From NCBI RefSeq assembly GCF_010500835.1, contig NZ_JAAAMJ010000001.1:372001-436000 (forward strand): 64,000 nt of DNA, in the 5' to 3' direction. Of the stretch, positions 57,945-64,000 are shown piece by piece. The position numbers were made by a program, and so were the translations under genes. How positions within the stretch are numbered: position 1 is the stretch's first letter; every line of letters starts with the position of its first letter. The notes under the pieces are model-generated. The model did not search any database. It was not told the DNA's origin and worked only from the letters and a program-made list of their open reading frames with translations. Source of the DNA: Aurantimonas aggregata (GTDB taxonomy: Bacteria; Pseudomonadota; Alphaproteobacteria; Rhizobiales; Rhizobiaceae).

Positions 57945-58886
57945 ATGCTCGCCTATTTCGTGCGCCGCGTGCTCGCCGCCATCCCGGTGATGATCGTCGT
58001 CGCCCTGTTCGTCTTCCTGCTGCTGCGCCTGACGCCGGGCGACCCCGCGGCGATCATCGCCGGCGACATGGCGACGCCGCAGCAGCTGGCCGATATCCGG
58101 GAAGCGCTGGGGCTCAACGAGCCGCTCTACACGCAGTTCGTCACGTGGAGCACCCAGCTCCTCACCGGCGATTTCGGCACATCGCTGATCTCGCGTACGC
58201 CGGTGACGACGCTGATCGGCCAGCGCCTCGAGCCGACGGTGAGCCTCGCGCTCCTGACCATCACCCTGACCATCCTGATCTCCGTGCCGCTCGGCGTGCT
58301 GGCGGCCTGGAAGCATGGCAGCTGGATCGACAACCTCGTCACCACCGCCTCGGTCGTCGGCTTCTCCATCCCGGTCTTCGTGATCGGCTACATCCTGATC
58401 CAGATCTTCGCACTGGAGCTCAAGCTCCTCCCCGTCCAGGGCTTCCGCAGCATCTCCGAAGGAGTCGGACCGTTCCTCGAACGCGCGATCCTCCCCGCCC
58501 TGACGCTCGCCTCGATCTACATCGCGCTGATCACCCGGATGACCCGCGCCGCCATGCTCGACGTGCTCGGCGAGGACTACGTCCGAACCGCCCGCGCCAA
58601 GGGGCTGGACGAAAACGCCGTGTTGTTCGGCCATGCGCTGCGCAACGCCGCTGTGCCGATCCTGACCGTCATCGGCACCGGCTTCGCGCTGATGATCTCC
58701 GGCGTCGTCGTCACCGAGAGCGTCTTCAACATTCCCGGCCTCGGCCGCCTGACCGTCGATGCGATCCTCGCCCGCGACTATCCGGTGATCCAGGGCCTGA
58801 TCCTCCTGACCAGCGGCATCTACGTGCTGGTGAACCTCGCGATCGACCTTTCCTACGCATTCCTGGACCCGAGGATCCGCTATTGA
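57945..58886 (+). CDS. Peptide ABC transporter permease (DppB type)
   Basis: A 313-residue permease with six hydrophobic segments. It begins with the DppB signature MLAYFVRRVLAAIPVMIVV and RLTPGDPAAIIAGD near 27, contains the EAA-type loop TARAKGLDENAVLFGHALRN near 210 and ends DLSYAFLDPRIRY. Its stop overlaps the next permease start (TGATG). Confidence 0.92.
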   Translation: MLAYFVRRVLAAIPVMIVVALFVFLLLRLTPGDPAAIIAGDMATPQQLADIREALGLNEPLYTQFVTWSTQLLTGDFGTSLISRTPVTTLIGQRLEPTVSLALLTITLTILISVPLGVLAAWKHGSWIDNLVTTASVVGFSIPVFVIGYILIQIFALELKLLPVQGFRSISEGVGPFLERAILPALTLASIYIALITRMTRAAMLDVLGEDYVRTARAKGLDENAVLFGHALRNAAVPILTVIGTGFALMISGVVVTESVFNIPGLGRLTVDAILARDYPVIQGLILLTSGIYVLVNLAIDLSYAFLDPRIRY

Positions 58887-59773
58887 TGACCCAAGTCGAG
58901 GCTCGGGCGGAGCCGCTGGTGCGCCGGCGTTTCCCATCCCTCACCGGCGGACGCGGCATCGGCATTGCAGCGACCCTTGCCGCCATCATGCTGTTCCTGA
59001 TCGTGATGCTGGCGATCTTCGCGCCGCTGATCGCTCCCTACGACCCGATCCAGATGGATCCGTCGAAGCGGCTGCAGCCGGCCAGCGAGATGTTCCTGCT
59101 CGGCACCGATGCCTATGGCCGCGACCTGTTCTCGCGGATCGTCTACGGCGCCCGCATCTCGCTGATCGTCGGCATCGGGGCGGCCGTCGTCAGCGTCGGG
59201 ATCGGCCTGCCGCTCGGACTGCTGTCGGGCTTCTTCCGCCCGCTCGACGCGATCCTGATGCGGATCATGGACGGGCTGATGGCGATCCCCAGCATCCTCC
59301 TCGCCATCGCCGTCGTGTCGCTGGCCGGCGCCAGCCTCTGGACCGTTCTCGTCGCGATCACGATTCCCGAGATCCCGCGGGTAGTGCGGCTGGTCCGATC
59401 GGTCGTCCTGACCGCCCGCGAGGAGCCCTATGTCGAGGCGGCGATCGCCGTCGGCTCCAGCCTGCCGAAGATCATGTGGCGGCATCTGATGCCGAACACG
59501 CTGGCGCCGCTGATCGTCCAGGGCACCTATATCTGCGCCTCCGCGATCCTGACCGAGGCGATCCTGTCCTTCCTCGGCGCCGGCATCGGCACCGAGACGC
59601 CGTCCTGGGGCAACATCATGTCCGAGGGCCGGGTCTACTTCCAGCTGAAGCCCTCGCTGATCTTCTGGCCCGGCCTGTTCCTCTCGATCTGCATCCTGTC
59701 GATCAACCTCCTGGGCGATACCGCCCGCGACCTGCTCGACCCCCGCATGAAGCAGCGTGGAGCCGCCCGATGA
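58886..59773 (+). CDS. Peptide ABC transporter permease (DppC type)
   Basis: A 295-residue permease. It has the OppC-type N-terminal helix, LLGTDAYGRDLFSRIVYGAR near 72, the EAA-type loop AIAVGSSLPKIMWRHLMPN near 193 and the DLLDPRMK end. Start and stop overlap the neighbours. With the preceding permease it forms the transmembrane pore of the importer. Confidence 0.92.
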   Translation: MTQVEARAEPLVRRRFPSLTGGRGIGIAATLAAIMLFLIVMLAIFAPLIAPYDPIQMDPSKRLQPASEMFLLGTDAYGRDLFSRIVYGARISLIVGIGAAVVSVGIGLPLGLLSGFFRPLDAILMRIMDGLMAIPSILLAIAVVSLAGASLWTVLVAITIPEIPRVVRLVRSVVLTAREEPYVEAAIAVGSSLPKIMWRHLMPNTLAPLIVQGTYICASAILTEAILSFLGAGIGTETPSWGNIMSEGRVYFQLKPSLIFWPGLFLSICILSINLLGDTARDLLDPRMKQRGAAR

Positions 59774-61422
59774 GCACCCCCATCCTGCGCATCGAGAACC
59801 TCGTGGTCGAGACCGGCGGCCGCTACCCGGTGCCGATCCTCAACGGCATCTCGCTGGAGATCGGCAGCGGCGAGACCGTCTGCCTCGTCGGCGAAAGCGG
59901 CTCGGGCAAGTCGGTGACCTCGCTCGCCACCATGGGCCTTCTGCCGAAGGGCGCCCTCGTCGCCCGGAGCGGCCACATCTGGCTGGAGGGCGAGGACGTT
60001 CTTGCCGCCGGTCCGCGGCGCCTGAAGCAGTTGCGCGCCACCCGCATGTCGATGATCTTCCAGGAGCCGATGACGGCGCTCAACCCGGTGCTGACCGTCG
60101 GCCGGCAGATCGAGGAAGTCCTGAAGGCGCATGCCAGCCTCGGTGCCGGCGAGCAGCGCCGGCGTGTGCTGGAGATGCTCGAGCAGGTGCACCTGCCCGA
60201 CGTCGAGCGGATCTACGGCTCCTATCCGCACCAGCTGTCCGGCGGCCAGCGCCAGCGCATCATGATCGCCATGGCGCTGATCCTGCGGCCGAAGCTCCTG
60301 ATCGCCGACGAGCCGACCACGGCGCTCGACGTCACCACGCAGAAGCAGATCCTCAAGCTGGTGCGTGAACTCCAGGCAGAGCTCGGCACCTCCGTCCTGT
60401 TCATCACCCACGACATGGGCGTCGTCGCCGACATCGCCGACCGGGTCTGCGTCATGCACCATGGCGACATCGTCGAGACGGCCGCGACGAAGACCATTCT
60501 CAGCGACCCGAAAGAGGCCTATACCCGCGCGCTGCTGGCCGCCGTCCCGGCGCTGCTGCCGCGCTCGCCGCGCGCCGACAAGAGCTACGAGACGGTGCTC
60601 GAGACCGTCGAGCTCGGCATGGTCTACCGGCAGAAATCCTTCCTGCGCGCCAGGCCCGGAACCGTCGCCGCCGAGGACGTCAACCTGGTCCTGCGCCGGG
60701 GCCGCACCCTCGGCATCGTCGGCGAGAGCGGCTCGGGCAAATCCACCGTGGCGCGCTGCGTGATGCGCCTGATCGACCCGACCGCGGGCAGCGTGCGCGT
60801 CGGCGGCAAGGACATTTCCAGCCTTTCGCGCAACGCGCTGCGACCGTACCGCAAGCGCATCCAGATGATCTTCCAGGATCCCAACCGCTCGCTCAACCCG
60901 CGCATCACCGTCGGCGACAGCATCACCGAAGGGCCGATCAACTACGGCGCCAAGCGCGCAGCGGCCCGCAGCCGCGCGGCCGAGCTGCTGGAGCTCGTCG
61001 GCATGCCCGCCGACGTCCTCGACCGGCACCCGCACCAGTTCTCGGGCGGTCAGCGCCAGCGCATCGCCATCGCGCGGGCGCTCGCGATGGACCCGGACGT
61101 GCTCGTTGCCGACGAGGCGGTTTCGGCGCTCGACGTGTCGGTGCAGGCGCAGGTGCTGGACCTGCTCGACGACATCCAGGCCCGGCTCGGCGTCGCCATT
61201 CTCTTCATCACCCACGACCTGCGGGTCGCGGCGCAGATCTGCGACGACGTCGCCGTCATGCAGAAGGGCCGCGTCGTCGAATACGGCCCGGCGGAGGCCG
61301 TCCTCCGCCACCCCCGCCAGGACTACACGCGCGAGCTGATCGAGGCCGCCCCCGGCCGCGACTGGGACTTTCCGAACTTTCGCCCGCTTGCCGCGACGCT
61401 CGCCGCCGACCCCCGCATCTAG
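59770..61422 (+). CDS. Fused peptide ABC transporter ATPase (DppD-DppF type)
   Basis: A 550-residue protein with two ABC domains: Walker [10 protein letters not shown] near residue 41 and GESGSGKST near 320, signatures [10 protein letters not shown] near 157 and [10 protein letters not shown] near 425, Walker B LLIADEP and VLVADEA. The second Walker B has Ala after Glu (DEAVSALD), common in this family. It overlaps the permease stop by 4 nt. It is the second DppDF fusion in the window; the other is at 1293-2732. Confidence 0.93.
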   Translation: MSTPILRIENLVVETGGRYPVPILNGISLEIGSGETVCLVGESGSGKSVTSLATMGLLPKGALVARSGHIWLEGEDVLAAGPRRLKQLRATRMSMIFQEPMTALNPVLTVGRQIEEVLKAHASLGAGEQRRRVLEMLEQVHLPDVERIYGSYPHQLSGGQRQRIMIAMALILRPKLLIADEPTTALDVTTQKQILKLVRELQAELGTSVLFITHDMGVVADIADRVCVMHHGDIVETAATKTILSDPKEAYTRALLAAVPALLPRSPRADKSYETVLETVELGMVYRQKSFLRARPGTVAAEDVNLVLRRGRTLGIVGESGSGKSTVARCVMRLIDPTAGSVRVGGKDISSLSRNALRPYRKRIQMIFQDPNRSLNPRITVGDSITEGPINYGAKRAAARSRAAELLELVGMPADVLDRHPHQFSGGQRQRIAIARALAMDPDVLVADEAVSALDVSVQAQVLDLLDDIQARLGVAILFITHDLRVAAQICDDVAVMQKGRVVEYGPAEAVLRHPRQDYTRELIEAAPGRDWDFPNFRPLAATLAADPRI

Positions 61423-61431
61423 GACCCCAAG

Positions 61432-62931
61432 ATGACCAAACCGCGCATCGCCGTCGGCGGCTTCATGCATGAGACCAACACCTTCGGCCCCAGCAAGGCG
61501 GGCATTGACGCCTTCATCGAGGGCGGCGGCTGGCCGGCGCTGAGCGAAGGCGCGGCATTGATCGAGGCGACACGCGACGTCAACATGGGGATATGCGGCT
61601 TCGTCGAGGCGGCCGAGGCCGAAGGCTGGGACCTCGTGCCGACCCTGTGGTGCGCCGCCAGCCCCTCGGCCCACGTCACGGAAGCGGCGTTCGAAGACAT
61701 TGCCGGGCGCATCATCGCCGGCATCGAGGCCGCCGGCCCGCTGGACGGCGTCTATCTCGACCTCCACGGCGCCATGGTCGCCGAGCATGTCGACGACGGT
61801 GAAGGCGAGTTGCTGGCGCGGGTGCGCGCCGTCGTCGGCCCGAACGTGCCGATCGTCGCCAGCCTCGACCTGCACGCCAACGTCACGCAGACGATGGTCG
61901 ACGCCGCCGACGCGCTGATCGCCTATCGCACCTATCCGCATGTCGACATGGCCGAGACCGGCCGCCGCGCCGCCGCCTATCTCGGACGCCGGCTGGACGG
62001 CCAGCGCGACGCAAAGGCCTTCCGCCAGGTGCCGTTCCTCATCCCGATCGCCTGGCAGTGCACCGGCATGGAGCCCTGCCGCAGCCTCTACGCGTCCCTG
62101 CCGCCATTCGAGGCCGACGGTATCGCCTCGATCTCGCTGCTCACCGGATTCCCGGCCGCCGACTTTGCCGATTGCGGGCCGAGCATCGTCGCCTACGCGC
62201 CGACCCAGGAAGCGGCCGACCGCGCCGCCGATGCTCTGCTTGACGCCATCAGCCGTCGCGAGACCGACTTCGCCGGCAAAGTGTTCGCGCCGGATGCCGG
62301 CGTCGCCGAGGCCATCGCCCTTTCCGCGAATGCCCGTCGCCCGGTGGTCATCGCCGACACCCAGGACAATCCCGGCGCCGGCGGCGACTCCGACACGACC
62401 GGCATGCTTCGCGCACTGGTCACGGCCGACGCCCAGCGCGCGGCGATCGGCGTCATCGTCGACCCGCAGGCGGCCGCCGAGGCGCACCGCGCCGGCGTCG
62501 GCGCCACGGTCTCGCTCGGCCTCGGCGGCAAGTCCGGCATCGCCGGTGACGCGCCCTTCGAGGCCGCGTTCATCGTCGAATCCCTCTCCGACGGGCAGCT
62601 GGTCGCCGCGGGGCCCTTCTATGGCGGGGCGCGCATGCAGCTCGGCCCCTCCGCGTGCCTGCGCATCGGTGAAGTCAGGATCGTCGTCGGCTCGCGCAAG
62701 GCGCAGATGGCCGACCAGGAAATGTACCGCTTCGTCGGCATCGAGCCGACCGAGCAGGCGATCCTCGTCAACAAGAGCTCGGTGCATTTCCGCGCCGATT
62801 TCGAACCGATCGCCGAGACCATCCTCGTCTGCGCCGCGCCGGGGCCGATGCCGGTCGACCCGGCGGCGCTCCCGTTCACGCGCCTGCGCCACGGCATGCG
62901 CCTCTCCCCCGGCGGCCCGGCCTTCGGCTGA
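61432..62931 (+). CDS. M81-family metallopeptidase (MlrC-like)
   Basis: A 499-residue protein of the M81 family. Zinc-ligand type motifs are seen in GGFMHETNTFGP near 9, VYLDLHGAMVAEH near 107 and SLDLHANVTQTMVDAADALI near 145. A C-terminal MlrC domain begins near 300 (VIADTQDNPGAGGDSDTTG). The namesake degrades linearised microcystin, but most family members sit with peptide transporters and have other amide substrates. It begins 9 nt after the ATPase gene, so it is part of the import operon and likely hydrolyses what is imported. Confidence 0.88.
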   Translation: MTKPRIAVGGFMHETNTFGPSKAGIDAFIEGGGWPALSEGAALIEATRDVNMGICGFVEAAEAEGWDLVPTLWCAASPSAHVTEAAFEDIAGRIIAGIEAAGPLDGVYLDLHGAMVAEHVDDGEGELLARVRAVVGPNVPIVASLDLHANVTQTMVDAADALIAYRTYPHVDMAETGRRAAAYLGRRLDGQRDAKAFRQVPFLIPIAWQCTGMEPCRSLYASLPPFEADGIASISLLTGFPAADFADCGPSIVAYAPTQEAADRAADALLDAISRRETDFAGKVFAPDAGVAEAIALSANARRPVVIADTQDNPGAGGDSDTTGMLRALVTADAQRAAIGVIVDPQAAAEAHRAGVGATVSLGLGGKSGIAGDAPFEAAFIVESLSDGQLVAAGPFYGGARMQLGPSACLRIGEVRIVVGSRKAQMADQEMYRFVGIEPTEQAILVNKSSVHFRADFEPIAETILVCAAPGPMPVDPAALPFTRLRHGMRLSPGGPAFG

Positions 62932-62965
62932 GACGCCGCCACCATTCTTGCCAAGGAAGCTTGCC

Positions 62966-64000
62966 ATGACCGCCCTGCCACTCATCGACACCTTCAAGGG
63001 CGACCTCGTCGCCATCCGCCATGACCTGCACGCCCATCCCGAGATCGGCTTCGAGGAGAAGCGCACCTCGGGCGTCGTCGCCGCCAAGCTGGAAGAGTGG
63101 GGCGTGACGGTGCATCGCGGCATCGGCGGCACCGGTGTCGTCGGCATCATCGAGGGCAAGCGGCCCGGCCGCCGTATCGGCCTGCGCGCCGACATGGACG
63201 CGCTGCCGATGGACGAGCTCTCCAACCTGCCCTACCGCTCGACCATCCCCGGCCGCTTCCACGGCTGCGGCCATGACGGCCACACCACGATGCTGCTCGG
63301 CGCCGCGCGCTATCTGGCCGAGACGCGCGACTTCGCGGGCACCGCTGTGCTGATCTTCCAGCCCGCCGAGGAAGGCCTCGGCGGCGCCCGCGCCATGCTC
63401 GCGGACAAGCTCTTCGAGCGCTTCCCCTGCGACGAAATCTACGGCCTGCACAACTCCCCCGACCTCGAACCCGGCCAGATCTCGATCTTCCCCGGCAAGG
63501 GGATGGCCGGCGCCAGCTTCTTCGACATCAAGATTACCGGGGCCGGCAGCCACGGCGCCATGCCGCACAAGTCGCGTGATCCGATCGTCGTCGCAACGCA
63601 CCTCGCCGCGGCGCTGCAGAGCATCGTCAGCCGCAACACCGACCCGACGAAGTCGGCCGTCCTGTCGATCACCCAGATCCATTCGGGCTCTGCCTACAAC
63701 GTCGTGCCGGAGGAGGCGTCGCTGGCTGGCACGATCCGCTTCTTCGACGACGCCATCGGCGAGATGGTCCGCACCCGCCTACGCAAGATCGCGGCCGGCG
63801 CAGCGCTTTCCTTCGAGGTGGAGATCGACGTCGACATCCGCGACATCTTCTCGGTGCTCGACAACCACCCGGCCGAGACCGGCTACTTCACCGAAGCCGC
63901 GACCGACATCGTTGGCGCCGAGAACGTCCTCACCGAGCCCCGCCCGACGATGGGCAGCGAGGATTTCGCCGACATGCTCCAGGCGGTGCCCGGCGCCTAT
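62966..64000 (+). CDS. M20-family amidohydrolase (3' end cut off)
   Basis: The first 345 codons of an M20D-type aminoacylase/amidohydrolase, still open at the window end. Metal-site motifs are RHDLHAHPEIGFEE near 18, LRADMDALPMDE near 73, HGCGHDGHTTMLL near 95 and IFQPAEEGLGGA near 130. The dimerisation domain starts near 185 (ITGAGSHGAMPHKSRDPI). Such enzymes remove acyl or carbamoyl groups, or cleave amide bonds, from amino acids and dipeptides. The start is the ATG at 62966, 34 nt after the M81 gene. Third amide hydrolase of the operon. Confidence 0.9.
   Translation, partial: MTALPLIDTFKGDLVAIRHDLHAHPEIGFEEKRTSGVVAAKLEEWGVTVHRGIGGTGVVGIIEGKRPGRRIGLRADMDALPMDELSNLPYRSTIPGRFHGCGHDGHTTMLLGAARYLAETRDFAGTAVLIFQPAEEGLGGARAMLADKLFERFPCDEIYGLHNSPDLEPGQISIFPGKGMAGASFFDIKITGAGSHGAMPHKSRDPIVVATHLAAALQSIVSRNTDPTKSAVLSITQIHSGSAYNVVPEEASLAGTIRFFDDAIGEMVRTRLRKIAAGAALSFEVEIDVDIRDIFSVLDNHPAETGYFTEAATDIVGAENVLTEPRPTMGSEDFADMLQAVPGAY

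Noticed and set aside
56130-58937. Open frame of 935 codons on the minus strand
   Set aside because: Antisense to the peptide-binding protein and permease genes, which carry clear family motifs. No start signal and no motif of its own.
61432-62931. Microcystin degradation
   Set aside because: Only an MlrC-family protein is present. No MlrA, MlrB or MlrD is seen, and MlrC homologues commonly sit in ordinary peptide operons.
59635-63225. Open frame of 1196 codons on the minus strand
   Set aside because: It lies antisense to the strongly supported ATPase, M81 and M20 genes. Its composition (many Arg, Gly, Asp, Val in monotonous runs) is typical of the antisense shadow of GC-rich genes. No domain or ribosome-binding site.

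Overview
The window is GC-rich, densely coded bacterial DNA with many ATGA/TGATG overlaps between genes. The neighbourhood of carA, GatB/YqeY, dnaG and rpoD, the DmeR/DmeF pair, the COG0523 zinc genes and the many ABC and TRAP uptake systems all point to an alphaproteobacterium, most likely of the order Hyphomicrobiales (Rhizobiales). I cannot name a genus from the sequence. I saw no rRNA, CRISPR array, intact insertion sequence or prophage. There is one tRNA gene.

Region by region. 1-2732: end of a nickel/peptide-type ABC importer. 2733-9757: a zinc-acquisition regulon with a Zur-like operator, a 48-residue membrane protein, a cluster-9 ABC importer (ATPase, permease, His-rich binding protein), a Fur/Zur regulator, two COG0523 GTPases, a WD40 protein and a small Cys protein. 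10018-11255: the Co/Ni efflux pair dmeF-dmeR. 11348-13064: an Rrf2 regulator followed by a frameshifted flavoprotein and a truncated methyltransferase. 13123-16848: an iron-siderophore/cobalamin-type ABC importer joined to an EamA exporter. 17214-18126: a deletion remnant joining the start of an AAA ATPase to the end of a subtilisin-like protease, beside tRNA-Ile2(CAU) at 18327-18400. 18551-25290: SIMPL protein, small exported protein, SDR, HlyU, rpoD and dnaG. 25376-29079: universal stress protein, SulP transporter and lrgAB, which appear inserted between dnaG and yqeY. 29119-36561: yqeY, carA, a 45-residue small protein, XRE regulator, kinase fusion, PHB-depolymerase-like esterase, RHH protein, Nudix hydrolase and GntR regulator. 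36558-51606: a large catabolic locus built around 2-hydroxyacid oxidation, glyoxylate transamination, a TRAP transporter, acyl-CoA enzymes, an SHMT-like enzyme and complete gcvT-gcvH-gcvP. 51640-53571: DedA-like protein and cardiolipin synthase. 53644-64000: IclR regulator diverging from a peptide module (GGT-like enzyme, dipeptide ABC importer, MlrC-like M81 protein, M20 amidohydrolase cut by the window end).

How the genes work together. The left third is about transition metals: zinc uptake and allocation under Zur, Co/Ni export under DmeR, and probably chelated-metal uptake by two further ABC systems. The 36.5-51.6 kb locus reads as uptake of an organic acid, its oxidation and conversion to glyoxylate, transamination to glycine, and cleavage of glycine to one-carbon units. 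The substrate is not evident. The right end reads as import of a modified or gamma-linked peptide and its hydrolysis by three unrelated amide-cleaving families. The points most worth a second look are the membrane-tethered COG0523 protein and small membrane protein of the zinc regulon, the broken AAA/subtilase module at the tRNA, the glyoxylate/glycine super-locus and the GGT-like enzyme that lacks the usual oxyanion serines.
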